Shown here one piece after another: positions 1-10,460 of a stretch of DNA of 64,000 nucleotides. Below the pieces are notes generated by a model. It was not told where the DNA came from and searched no databases. It saw only the letters and a program-made list of their open reading frames with translations. Position 1 is the stretch's first letter; each line of letters starts with the position of its first letter. The stretch spans positions 38,409,001-38,473,000 of the forward strand of contig JAZHRO010000055.1 in NCBI GenBank assembly GCA_037157565.1, in the 5' to 3' direction. Origin of the DNA: Thalassia testudinum (lineage: Eukaryota; Streptophyta; Magnoliopsida; Alismatales; Hydrocharitaceae). A program made the translations under genes and the position numbers.

Positions 1-610
1 CAATAGTGTGGTTTAAAATATTAACGAAATGACTTAAATGAAGTGGAGATCCCAAACCATAAATCTAAACCTATACCTCAAATATAAAAACAAAGCTAAA
101 AGTGACATTTCAATACTTAAAAACTAAACCTGAAATCTAGATTTAAATCATAAACTTAATATAGCTTCTACTAAGAAATTAATTCCATGAATTTAGCAAA
201 TGGTGAACAACACGATCCTAGAAATGCTACATTAGAGTGGTGGGTGATACCTTCTACAAATCAGATCTATTAGAATTGTAATGTTGTTAGATGTTAAGAA
301 TTTTTATTGTAGTGTATCATGTCAAGCAATATTCCAAAGTGCCTTACAAACTTTATTAACAAAAAAATAACAAACCCAAGGACCAAGGTGTTTTTGATAG
401 TGATAAATCCATAAAAATGAAGTTTGACTTATTTGGAATAAATACAAACCAAAGGAAGGTGCACCTCGCTCAAGCATAGAGGATTATTAAAACTTTTCAA
501 AACACAAAAAAGTTCCATTCTCAGCATCAAAGTGATTGTGGTATTGTTGATGTGCTCTCCAGTGTAATTAAAGTGAAATCAAGGCGATCTTTCTTCGATC
601 GACATTAAAG
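1..610. other. AT-rich sequence, nothing recognised
   Basis: No long reading frame, RNA gene, LTR end or primer-binding site can be recognised here. It lies just upstream of the first piece of the convergent ORF of the Tat-like element. It may be the 5' flank of that ORF, or on the minus strand the 3' end of the Tat element, but nothing in the sequence proves either. Confidence 0.4.
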
Positions 611-862
611 GTGTCTTCAATGAACTATGGTGAGAATCCCTCTTCCTCTAAACGAGTCAGTAACGAGACTCTTGCTTCGTACGATTTTTCCTCTTCAATC
701 TATAGAGAGGAGATGGGGAAATTTCTTAGGAGGCACAACCTAGGCAGGGTTAGGTACACTATAGCATGGGGACAACTTGAGGCTATGCTCGCCCTACTGG
801 CCTGATAACTTTATCATATGTAAATATGATGTAGAAAGAAAGCTTCGTATCCTGCTCAATTC
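611..862 (+). pseudogene. Convergent ORF of Tat-like element, piece 1
   Basis: An open frame with an in-frame ATG at 620 gives about 60 residues with a Ser-rich start (MNYGENPSSSKRVSNE) and ends at 805. It is cut at 867/868 by the solo Tekay LTR, whose TSD CTTTA sits at 863-867 and again at 10,456-10,460. The rest of the same target therefore resumes at 10,461. I assign it to the same ORF as the pieces at 10,461, 13,923 and 30,345 only because they become contiguous once the insertions are removed. It shows no diagnostic motif of its own. ORFs of the 'putative gypsy-type transposase' class occur antisense to pol in Tat-lineage elements (family knowledge). This piece could also be an unrelated host exon. 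Confidence 0.35.
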
Positions 863-1060
863 CTTTATGTAAAGACACATTCTGTTTTGAGCCTTTTAAG
901 ACATCTGGACTGGCAGTCAGATGTCTGAACCCCTTCCAAGATGTCTGGAAATTGAAAAATCTGTACGTAGGGTCGGGTCTGCGCGTTGGCTGCATGCAAA
1001 CAGCCTTCCTTCTCTCTCTTCTTCTTTTCTCCTTCCTCACCGAACCCTAACCCCACTCCC

Positions 1061-1068
1061 TATATAAG
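1061..1068 (+). promoter_or_regulatory. TATA box of the Tekay LTR
   Basis: TATATAAG lies about 190 bp inside the LTR, after a pyrimidine-rich stretch and before a CT-rich, CpG-containing leader. The Tekay LTR at the right end of the window has the same TATATAAG at 57,472-57,479 in the same context. The middle Tekay copy reads ACAAATAC there and has lost it. This is a likely U3 core promoter. Confidence 0.6.
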
Positions 1069-2363
1069 AGCCCTCTCCCCCTTCCTCATTTCTCCACTCC
1101 ATCACCACCACCTTCTTCCTCTCCACTGCCGTGAGAGAGATGAGCGAGAGAGAGGGAGCGAGAGCGAGGAGGAGTGGTGTGAAGAGAGGGAGGAGGTTGA
1201 GCTTGCGAGCTCGGAGAGGCTCGTCGAAGTGCGCACGGCCGCCTCGGCTCGTGCGGGAGGAGTGCGTCGGGGGAACCGTCCCTGACTTCCTGCAGCGGCC
1301 GGAGTTGCAGCCAAGAGGAAAAAGCCTCGGCGGAGTGTGGCGAGAGGAGCGGGAGCTCGCTCTGATATTGGGATTTTTTCTGTATCAGACACCCGGAGTG
1401 CCTTCCAGACAACGGGTTGGACGTCTGGTGACGACACTGGACGTCTGAAAGCAGGTATTCAGGAAGGTATGTTTTTCTTGCGGTTGTGGTCCTGCAGGTC
1501 GCACCACAAAGCTCTTTTGTTTGGCTAAAAGGGGATTTGCTGCTCTGTCGTACGCAGGAACAGCTTCGGGAAGGCGCGTGGCACACCCTCCCACGCATTT
1601 TCGGACGTCTAGACAGCTTACCAGATGGCCGGAGGCATTCCCAGACGACTGGAGGGTATGTCGGATGTCTAGAGCTGACTCTAGATGGTCAAGTAGGGGT
1701 TCTGGACATCTGAGGTTGATGCAGGGACTTGAGGTGAGACTCTAGTGACTTTTAAGACGTCTGGACTTTGTGCCAGACGTCTGATTTGGTTCTGTAGTTC
1801 TGTTTTTGACCTGTTTAGGGTCCATTTGGGGTCCGTTTTACGCAAACATGATATCTGTGGTTTCCTTGTGAGTTCCTCTACATGTCAGAAACCTTTTTAT
1901 ACTGTTCTGAACATTCCGTTATGTTATGTTCCATGGTATAGGACTTCAATCTGTTGCGTGTTCGGGACTTGCAAAGGCACGTGAGTCTGCCGTTTGAGCC
2001 CCCAGTACTCCTGGATTGTCTAGTAGAGTGGTTTCCCCCTGTTCTTTTTATAAAACATGAATGCTGTCATGATAATTAGATAACTAGAAACCTAGGATGT
2101 GGCATGAATCCTACGACGAGAAACTATTGCATTGGTTGTATGCGTGTTTAAGATTGCAGTCATAAATGAATGAGCTGAATTGTAAACAACTGCCTGTTAA
2201 TAAATAAGAGCTACCTATTCGAATATGAAATGCCAGAGATAATTAGACAGTTACCTTTGATATCACTTGTTGCATATGTTAATTGTGGAAATACGAGCTG
2301 CATGTGTATAATACAAGAATATAATTGTGAATGATGAAACCTGGTATGGAATAATATGGTGAA

Positions 2364-4058
2364 TGATGAGTCCATTAAAATGGACTAATATTAAGCCTAA
2401 GAATATTTAATCGTATAGTTTAGGTATGTTAATAATGGAAATTAAGTTATAAAATAATTGTACACCTCATAATTTAAGTTATAACATTCTATAACTTAAT
2501 AATTTTATTGTTTTTATATGCAGGTAATAAAATACACAAAGAGCAAGGGTGGGGGGATAAATTTCCCCAAACAGCGGCAACTCTTTCCCCCCTCCCCCGC
2601 CGAACATTGGGGTAATCTTCTCTTCCGCCGCCTTTCTCAACAACTGTGACCGGGGATTTGGGAAAATCCCTGAACTCACGCGCAAGGGAGGAGTTAAAGA
2701 GAGGAGGCGAGGAGAGAGGAAGGTCATCTTTCCCCCTCGCGGGGAACTGCTTCACCGTGGAAAAGGCGAACCTTGTGATCCAGCAGCGTGCACTGTGTCC
2801 TCTTCCCCCTTGCGGGGAAAAATCTTCACCAGTGCGCACGCCTCCGCCCGTGCGCCTCTTCCTGCCAAAAGCACCGCTCACCAACTGCCCGCTCCAGCCC
2901 CCCTGCAAATCAGATGCCGCACCCTCTCTGCCCGTGCACACCAGCGCACCCCTCATCTCCAGCTGGCCTTGCTTCCACCGCACCTGCCCTACAGCACGCT
3001 CTCTCATCCAGCCACAACAGGCGCTCGCACACAAGCCCGCGCCTCTCCTCCATCGTGCCCCAACCTCTCAAGCAGGCGCCCGCATGCCATCTCCCGCGCC
3101 TCACAGCAGGCGCATCCTCCCTTCCAGCGCCTCCTTGCAACACGCCCATCCACCTCTGCAGACCCGCCTTAGCAACTCCAGCCGCAACTGAAGGCGCTGC
3201 GCGCCTGCACCCTCTCCTTGCTGCGTGCGCGCCCTCACGCAGACTGCCATTCCTCTCTGCATCAGCAGGCACTAACTGCAGACCGCTGTGCCCTCACGCA
3301 CAAGCCCGCGCCATTCCTCCCTGCATCCGCAGCCTGCAGGCGCTCTCGGCCCTCGCACTAGCGCGCGCGCGCCCGCTCGAATAGCCGCAGCAGCAATCGC
3401 CCTCTTGCTCCACAGGCCGGACCTCAGGCCACCGCCGCCAGCCGCCTCCGACCACCTCCGCCGCCGCCGCTGCCACCGTCGGAAAGCTCTCGACCTCGCC
3501 GTCCTCTTGAGCCCTGCATCGACCCCCGAGGTTCTCTCTCCCCCTCGCGAGGAGGAGAGAGGAAGAAAGCTCTGCTTTTATCTTAATTAGAAATTACATT
3601 CAATGCCATTGCCACCAATTTGATTTATTATTATTATTATATTGTGGCAGAATTGCATTCAAGCACTCATAGTTCTTTCTAATTGCATGGTATTGATATT
3701 GGCTAGTTTAAAGATTGATTTTGGACTTAATTTAAGTACTAATTGTCTTTAGTACACATCACGTGAAAACTGCATTAATTCATCCTAAATTTATTGAGGA
3801 TTTCTGTGAGAAAAAACTGCACTTACACCCTTAACTTTTTAGGTTATTGCAAATCTACTTTCCTTCACATTTTAAGTCTATTTTGAAAAGGGATTTCGCA
3901 CTATCTGAAATAACATTAAATAATTAAAGTATTGATTGCATCATTGCGTCCCTGTGGATACGACCCGCTCTTCTGCGAGTGGTTATTTTCATTATTTTTG
4001 ATTAGTCGATTTTTCCACCACTTAAATACTATAACGCTAAGCGAAAAGTCGTCTATCA
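2364..4058 (+). repeat. 5' LTR of alpha element
   Basis: It begins TGATGAGTCC and ends GTCTATCA, four bases before the PBS. The first 200 bp are AT-rich. From about 2,540 to 3,570 it is strongly GC-rich with Ala/Pro/Arg-rich spurious frames and a GCGCGCGCGCGC run near 3,360. The rest is AT-rich again. C-rich stems such as CCCCCTCGCGGGG recur near 2,731, 2,806 and 3,540. The GC-rich part probably spans the transcription start and leader, but no clear TATA box precedes it. Confidence 0.82.
2474..2499. repeat. Perfect 10-bp inverted repeat in alpha LTR
   Basis: TTAAGTTATA (2,474-2,483) is followed by a 6-nt spacer and its exact reverse complement (2,490-2,499). The same structure is intact in the 3' LTR at 8,916-8,941 although neighbouring bases differ. 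Confidence 0.8.
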
Positions 4059-4062
4059 AAAT

Positions 4063-4080
4063 TGGCACCGTTGCCGGGGA
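4063..4080 (+). other. Primer-binding site (Asp tRNA type) of alpha element
   Basis: TGGCACCGTTGCCGGGGA follows the LTR end after four bases. Complementarity of this kind to the 3' end of tRNA-Asp is the hallmark of Athila and many Tat elements (established knowledge). It fixes element orientation and the LTR/internal boundary. Confidence 0.85.
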
Positions 4081-5320
4081 GGCAACAGACGCAATAGATT
4101 TACTTTATTGTTTTTGAATATTCTGAGTTGCGAAATTATCTGATCATTTTATTATTGTGCGAGGAATCTAACACGGCGACGAGGCACAGCAAAGCGACGA
4201 CATTGAACCTGAAAGATGCGCACGGCGCAGACGATCCTTTTGGTGGACCTTGACGCCACCTGGAGGCCAGAAACAGGAACACGTGGGCCTTGATCCCATG
4301 CACATAGGCTTACTGAGAAGCCTATTTTTGATTTAGTCAGTAGATCTTAGTTAGATTTAGTTAGATAGACATTTTAGTTAGATTTAGTCAGATAGACATT
4401 AGAAGTTAATTACTGTCTTTTGGACCCTTGTTGGGTATTTTTTTGGGAACGTGTTCCCAGTGCCATTTCATTTCTTATCGCTCTTGTATGCGGGAGCGTA
4501 TTTTTGGGAGCGTGTTCCCATTTATTTAGATTCTAGGATTGTTTGAACTGCATATTTGTTAGCTAGTTAGATTAAGTGTGTTTGTTATTATAAAAAAAAA
4601 ATCTAACTGCCTGCTAGAAGCTGCATATCTATAGGACGATCATCTAGGACTGAATGAGCAGCATCTAGTTTATTTTTATTGCACTGCATTCATTACTACA
4701 CGAAGAAAGCTGGAGTAAGGTATGTCTTCTCTTGAGCATTAATTATTTGTCATGCATATGCATTGAACCTAAAACTAAGACCACTAAATTGCTTGAATCA
4801 AATTAATTCATTGGTCACTATAAAAAATAATTAGGACTGTTAAGAGGTTGGACTTTAAAATCTGTAACTAAAAATTGTGTGCAAAAGTATCTTGTTTGCG
4901 GAATTTCAAAAAAATTAAAACACGATCATATGCTTGCACACTTGAGACACTGTGCACCTCACACATAAAGTCACTAGATAATTTCTACCTGACCTCTTTT
5001 GCACCACAAGGGAAGTTAGTTGGAAATCAACAAGCCTATCCACCAAGTTACTTCGGTTCCTCGTGTGTGGGCTCGATTCGAGACTTCCATCCCTTGCGAG
5101 TAGGTTATAGGCACCAGCGAAGGTTGGCCTAGGATGCGTAATTTTTGCAAAACTTGTTTGGCCACCAATTAAACATATAACTCTAAGACCTGAAATCTAC
5201 TAAAAACAGATCCTGTTGAAATTGCATTTGATTTGACAATAGAACTCTCTAGAAAGTTTTCTGTTTATATTCTGAATTTTGCTAAATCCTAAGAGAGTTA
5301 AAATTGTTTTGCTTAAAGAA
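4081..5320 (+). other. Untranslated leader of alpha element
   Basis: About 1.2 kb without a convincing gene. It contains short direct repeats of TTAGTTAGATTTAGT and AGATAGACATT at 4,340-4,410. It also has two near-identical palindromes, GGGAACGTGTTCCC (4,445-4,458) and GGGAGCGTGTTCCC (4,506-4,519), about 60 bp apart. It probably carries packaging and dimerisation signals, but that is only inferred from position. Confidence 0.45.
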
Positions 5321-7227
5321 ATGGATTACTCTTACTCCTATCATTCAGATTATCAGAGTCAATACTTCCCATCTTTTAATCAGGATCCCATGCTCCGAGC
5401 GTATCCATCCTTTGATGGGTACATTGATAATTCGTGGGATCATTCTCATTCTTACCCTGGGAGTACTGGCTTGATAACTCCCACTTTTGAGCAGAGCCTA
5501 GGAGCGGGATTTTCCAATCCTGAAATCCCTACTTCCATTCAAACACCCAACCCTCCCACCCTTCATGATTTTCCGTATCAAGGTTGGACCGATACCCCTA
5601 GGCAACCAGAGCCTGGAATTGACTATCCTCCCCAACCTAATAATAGTAGCCTCTCCTCTTTTATGATAGAAATGCAAAAACAACAAAAGGAAATAATGGA
5701 ATCAATGGGAGAGATGTTGAGCAATAGTCAACAATTAAATGAAGAAATAAGACAACTTAGCTACATGTTCCCAATAATCCTGATCCCTACCTATCTGATC
5801 ATGATCATGAAAATAATTCTGAGGTACTTAATAATAATAGGGATCCAATTTCATGTAGCGATCACTTAGACTCTCCTAATGAGACACGGCCACTAGAGGA
5901 CAACAATCATGGTGATTATCCACTTGAACTATATTGGAGTCAAAAGCAAGAGAAAATTATTGTTCCTATCACTTCCCCTCTTGATTATTTGGTGGATTCC
6001 CATTCTACTCTTAGTGAGCCTACTCCTGACCCTCCACTTAGGGAGTCAACACCTATCATTCAATATTCTGAGGATTCAAAAGTACCTAATGAAGGTGACC
6101 CTAAGGGAATGGAGGATGATCAATTCTGGTCTCAGGGATATGAAGAGTCTAATTTAGAGGATGAGGATGCCCCAACAGAGGAACCTGGACTAAAAATTTG
6201 GAGTGAATCACAGGAGAATTATTTATCATTTGAGGATTTAGCTCCAGAGGATAGAAATAATATGATTAAATCTGGATTCCTACTTTCTTTTGAGAGTCAT
6301 CCTCCATCAAAACAGGAGTTGATATTAGAGGAGGACAAGAAAAATAATGAGAAGTCTATGGGAGACTCTCGGGGACAAAACATGTTGTTTGAGGATTTAT
6401 ACCCCGAGAACAATAACGAATTCAATGATATAGGCTTCCTCTAAAATAGTAAGACTGATCCTCCGTTGGAAATAATTGAAAAAATTGATCCAACTCTTAA
6501 TGAATCACATATACACCTCGGCAAATATTTGAGTGAACCAAACAAATTTGGGGATGAGCGGAATGATAATGATTCTGACATTTTCACCCTGCCATCAAAG
6601 AGTTCTAATTTGGAGTCTACCCTTGATTCAAATATGACTCCGATCATTAATACTAGGCAGGGTAACGTGAAGTTGTCTACAACTGTTAGGGAGTTTACAC
6701 AATCTAAATCATTGTTGGAATTGGACCCAACTAAGCCCTCATTGGACTTAACCATTACCTTCCAACATTACAAACAACCCTTATACTCCCTAACCGATCC
6801 GTGGCTCAGATCTCTGTTCATGTACATTCTTTTTGGAGACTATATCAGGCCAGTACATCCTAGGGTAGAATGGCGAGTATGGATTGATGCTTGTACTTTT
6901 ACTCTCGCCATTAACAGGTTTGAACTAATTATTTGTATATCTCTTAAAACCTGTCCTGCTTTGGAGGATCCTTGTTATCGTCCACTTATTCTATTTCGGG
7001 AGGCCTCTTTTCGCATTCCGTTTCTTATTCCTAGACCTCCCCAAGTAGCCAACGAGATTTTTTGTTTTCATTTCTTCTGGCGAGCATTTGGAATTACATT
7101 GTATCATCAGCTCGCCAACATCCGTGGTTACCTATTTTCTAGGCCTGCACTGTTACGCATATTCTTAGGGCCTAACCTTTTCTGTTTAGAACCTGACTTA
7201 CAGGTTCCTTATAAGTCTGGCTGCTGA
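5321..7227 (+). pseudogene. Degenerate ORF of unknown function in alpha element
   Basis: The ATG at 5,321 opens a frame rich in Tyr, Ser, Pro, Asp and Glu (MDYSYSYHSDYQSQYF...). A predicted coiled coil (FMIEMQKQQKEIMESMGEML) is encoded near 5,660-5,720. A one-base frameshift near 5,765 moves the reading into the frame of 5,909-6,441. A TAA stop at 6,442-6,444 then interrupts it, and the same frame runs on from 6,445 to 7,227. With those two lesions ignored the product would be about 635 residues: acidic in the middle, basic and aromatic at the C-terminus (around YIRPVHPRVEWRVW). No gag zinc knuckle, protease or pol motif is seen. The minus-strand element at 43,183-53,333 has a compositionally similar ORF at the equivalent place, so this may be a family-specific protein. 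I do not recognise its function. Confidence 0.5.
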
Positions 7228-8790
7228 CAGAAAATGCAGCACTTGTTGGGAGGCAACCCAGCAAATTGTGTCAGATGATATTTTTCCTTTTTCCTCCTGT
7301 TTTAATTTTACAATGGGGACATTGTAGGATTTAGTCATGGGGGAGTGCATTTGCATTTTAGGAAGTATTTATGCATTTAGGTTAGTATATATAAAAAAAA
7401 AGAGCTGAATGGGTTAGTCCCTAGCAAAATACTTTTGTTATTGGAGGATCTCCTTCTGGAATTATTTCTTAAGTTTAGAATCCAGTGCATTTATTTCACG
7501 TGCACGTAGATTTGGTAATGGATCCTTGAGGAAAACTAATGAGCATTTGTAAGTCTACTGAACCCTTAGACAGTTCATAGGGAGTCAGGCATACTATCTT
7601 CTTATAGATCTACCTCATATTTGTGAGAGGAAAGTAGAGAGATTACTGGGGTGCTAAGTCTAGTGCAAGGACTCTTAAATGTTTGGACAACTAGATGATG
7701 ATACTTCAGAGTTAGGCGTAGTTTTCACTCTCTGTTCCTGTGTAGGTACTTTAAGTGAATTCCTGAGAGTCACCAAATAAGGCAGATACACAAAGATTGA
7801 GTCTTAATAAAGCATAACTATGGTGGATGGTTACGACTGTCCTTCATAGAGTCCTCGACTGAAGGAGGGTAATAGTGTCAAAGGTCAGAAATATGCCTGT
7901 CCTATCCATTCCTTCCCGGTGCTGAGAATAGACACTTCCACCAAATAAGCCACACAACTTCCTTTTGACCGTCATCATCCCTAATAATGCCTCGTAAATA
8001 AAAGTCCGTATTGTGTTGTGCTGATTAAAAAAGAAACAAAAACAAGAAGATATAAAAAAAAAAGGGAAGAAAGAAAAGAAGAAGAAAAAGAAGAAACAGA
8101 AAGAAGAAAAAGAAGAAATAGTTATATTACCAAAAAAGAAAAAGTCCAAGTTTCTAATGTTTCTGAGGCAAAGAACACCTATTGCGTTCCACCAAATATG
8201 ACCCATACCTACCTTCTAGTATTTCTGATCGCCTGAATACTGGTTGAGGACTCTAACTTAGTTGTAGAGTTATTAGGACTTTAATTGAAGTGTGGATGCC
8301 ATGTGAGGCCACCAAATAGTGAGTATAATTTCTAAATCTGGCAAGATTTGTGATCTCAGAAAGAAAAAAAAAGAGGGAGTGCCCAGGAACATCAAGAGAG
8401 TACAGTTGGGTAGCCTCTCTTTGAGTTGACTTGTCTAATAGCCTAGAGATCTAGAGTCTGCAGTACTAGACTATATGTGGCATCAGTTAAGTGTGTGCCA
8501 CCAAATACAAATCCATTCAACTTGTTATCTCCTATCTAAGCCAAACGTCGGGGTCAAATTACATATTATCGTCTGCTTTATCCCCGAGGGAAGTAGTTAC
8601 CTATCCCGACAGAAATTTTTGCCAAGGGTGATGTACGAACTCCTAATGCGAATCGGCTCTTTCACTTGGATCTGTTACCTAGGCTATCAGCACTTCACAT
8701 TTGTCTGGATTTCTAAAGTTTTGAAATAAGAAAAGAAGAAGTCTTCTGATTGCTTCTATTATTCATTTTTGCTAGGTACTAGCAAATCTT
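7228..8790 (+). other. 3' untranslated region of alpha element with CACCAAATA repeats
   Basis: There is no credible gene here. The nine-base CACCAAATA occurs five times at 7,771, 7,939, 8,190, 8,310 and 8,499. A strongly purine-rich tract (A/G only over long stretches) covers about 8,028-8,125. The start has motifs usual for Athila-like 3' regions: a GGGAGGCAACCCAG stem near 7,240 and GTCATGGGGGAG near 7,333. Confidence 0.55.
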
Positions 8791-8805
8791 AGGCATGGAG
8801 GTATT
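8791..8805 (+). other. Polypurine tract region of alpha element
   Basis: AGGCATGGAGGTATT directly precedes the 3' LTR. The minus-strand element at 43,183-53,333 has AGGCATGGGGGTA at the equivalent place (45,808-45,820), so the tract is shared by both non-autonomous families. It is the likely primer for plus-strand DNA synthesis. Confidence 0.65.
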
Positions 8806-9392
8806 TGATGAGTCCATTAAAATGGACTAATATTAAGCCTAAGAATATTTAATCGAATAGTTTAGGTATGTTAATAATGGCAATTAAGTTATAGAATAAT
8901 TGTACACCTCATAATTTAAGTTATAACATTCTATAACTTAACAATTTTATTATTTTTATGTGCAGGTAATAAAATACACAAAGAGCAAGGGTGGGGGGAT
9001 AAATTTCTCCAAACAGCGGCAACTCTTTCCCCCCTCCCCCGCCGGACATTGGGGTAATCTTCTCTTCCGCCGCCTTTCTCAACAACTGTGACCGGGGATT
9101 TGGGAAAATCCCTGAACTCACGCGCAAGGGAGGAGTTAAAGAGAGGAGGCGAGGAGAGAGGAAGGTCATCTTTCCCCCTCGCGGGGAACTGCTTCTGCGT
9201 GGAAAAGGCGAACCCTGTGATCCAGTAGCGTGCACTGTGTCCTCTTCCCCCTTGCAGGGAAAAACCTTCAGCAGTGCGCATGCCTCCGCCCGTGCGCCTC
9301 TTCCTGCCACAAGCACCACTCACCAACTGCCCGCTCCAGCCCCCTGCAAATCAGACTCCGCACCCTCTCTGCTCGCCCGCAAATCCACTCCC
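8806..9392 (+). repeat. Truncated 3' LTR of alpha element
   Basis: It matches 2,364-2,950 with about 20 differences by eye, then breaks off near 9,392 inside the GC-rich part and runs straight into Tekay LTR sequence. Roughly 1.1 kb of this LTR is missing, so there is no second TSD. Confidence 0.82.
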
Positions 9393-9399
9393 CTGTTTA

Positions 9400-9461
9400 G
9401 TGTAGAGTGGAGCTAGCCGCCCTTGGGTTGGGACCTGTGGTTAGGATTGGCCACTCTACAC
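9400..9461 (+). other. Hairpin 1 of Tekay LTR
   Basis: GTGTAGAGTGG (9,400-9,410) is the exact reverse complement of CCACTCTACAC (9,451-9,461), giving an 11-bp stem with a 40-nt loop. The equivalent arms in the middle Tekay copy (17,096-17,106 and 17,142-17,152) have changed on both sides so that pairing is kept at two positions. The right-hand copy (58,879-58,889 and 58,930-58,940) pairs at 8 of 11 positions. See the finding on covariation. Confidence 0.6.
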
Positions 9462-9507
9462 CAACTTCTGTTGGCCCTCGCGTATACTGTACCGGGGAGA
9501 GCTACTA

Positions 9508-9565
9508 GTGTAGGGAGAGAGCTAGCCACCCCACAAGGCCTGGGGTTTAGCCAGCCGCCCTACAC
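9508..9565 (+). other. Hairpin 2 of Tekay LTR
   Basis: GTGTAGGG (9,508-9,515) pairs with CCCTACAC (9,558-9,565). The same arms are present in the other two Tekay LTRs, with one possible G-T pair in the middle copy. It lies about 50 bp after hairpin 1, and both loops contain AGCTAGCC-like sequence. Confidence 0.55.
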
Positions 9566-10460
9566 CGACTTGTTAGGCCCACTGGGAAAACCGGGGTAGT
9601 CAGACGAGGGTGCGCGGACTGTGGAGGGGCGAGACCCCTGTTTGGTTCTGAGGGGCGAGACCCCTATTACTGAGAGGGCTAAGCCCTATACTTTCCGTGT
9701 TGTACTTTGGGCGTACCTGCTAGCGTAAAGGACTGACCGCATGCTAGTGCGGGGTAGCTACCCGTGCGCTTATCGCGCGTGCCGTAGTCACCGCTACGTC
9801 TGTCCGTGACTTCAGGGTGGTTGACTGGGTGTAGGATCACCACGGGGGACCTCCCGGCCAGGAGAGCACCACGTGTGCCTTCTACTCTTTGGAAAAGATT
9901 GCAATCAAGATCGTTCCCACGAGGAACATGCGAGATCCAGAAAAAAACCTAAAAGTAAACCAATGGATGAAAAGGAATTACTTGTAAAATAAATAATTGG
10001 AAAAGATAAATTTACCTGTTAGCTTTTACTGCTTTAGTTAGTCTGGTTACCACTCTATTCAGCGTTCGCTGACTCCGTTTACTCATAACACCTTTACAGG
10101 TCCAGGAGTTGAGCAGCCCGAGTCACCGGTTGTAGAGGGCGCTGGGCCCCTTCGAGCCCAGCAGTAGATTCATGTTGTAGTTGTACTCTCTTTTCTACTA
10201 GTGAGTTTTAGATTGTTGTTACCATTTCTGTTACTGTACTTTTCTTTCTACTTTCCTATTGTTGTGGTAGCATGTACTATTTAGTAGCTTTTACTTCCTT
10301 ACTACTTGTACTCTTTTACTGTTAGTTACCTTGCATAGTGAATGTGGTTTATTTTCCTGCTTTTCGATTATTTCTTGTTGGACGACTGGGTCTTTGGATT
10401 AGTCGAGTCGAGCTGGTCTCGGGTCCTGTAGGGATTCGGGAATCGGGTCGTAACACTTTA

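Larger units (their letters stand above)
2364..9392 (+). mobile_element. Non-autonomous Athila-like LTR retrotransposon (family alpha)
   Basis: The element has a 1,695-bp 5' LTR (2,364-4,058), an Asp-tRNA-type primer-binding site, a long leader, one degenerate acidic ORF (5,321-7,227), a long 3' untranslated region, a polypurine tract and a truncated 3' LTR (8,806-9,392). No protease, RT, RNase H or integrase is present, so it would need enzymes in trans. The Asp-type PBS, the sequence TTGGGAGGCAACCCAG near 7,240 and the ATGGGGACAT motif near 7,314 are typical of Athila-related elements. Its 3' end was lost in a deletion joining it to the Tekay LTR near 9,392. The two LTRs differ at roughly 20 positions over about 580 bp by eye, suggesting a fairly recent insertion. 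Confidence 0.8.
868..10455 (+). mobile_element. Solo LTR of a Tekay-type Ty3/gypsy element, itself interrupted
   Basis: The LTR starts TGTAAAGACAC at 868 and ends GGGTCGTAACA at 10,455. It is flanked by a perfect 5-bp TSD, CTTTA (863-867 and 10,456-10,460). It matches the LTRs of the two Tekay elements further right along its length: the AGACGTCTGG-rich start, the CT-rich leader, hairpins near 9,400-9,565 and the segment around 9,910. No internal region is present, so it is a solo LTR left by LTR-LTR recombination. An Athila-like non-autonomous element (2,364-9,392) was inserted later. About 125 bp of the LTR are missing at its right junction, judged against the LTR at 57,281-59,948. Confidence 0.88.

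Noticed and set aside
1041..1055. CCCTAA-containing sequence as telomere-like repeat
   Set aside because: Single or double units only (also near 57,450); no tandem array.
986..1713. Overlapping ORFs in the Tekay LTR at the left end, with similar ones near 25,000 and 57,500
   Set aside because: They change or break between the LTR copies and reflect CT/GC-rich leader sequence.
2489..3590. Several Ala/Pro/Arg-rich ORFs on both strands, up to 198 codons
   Set aside because: They lie in the GC-rich part of an LTR, overlap in all frames, have low-complexity composition and no domain.
8018..8206. Lys/Glu-rich and Phe/Ser-rich ORFs
   Set aside because: They arise from the purine-only tract; there is no homology or codon structure.
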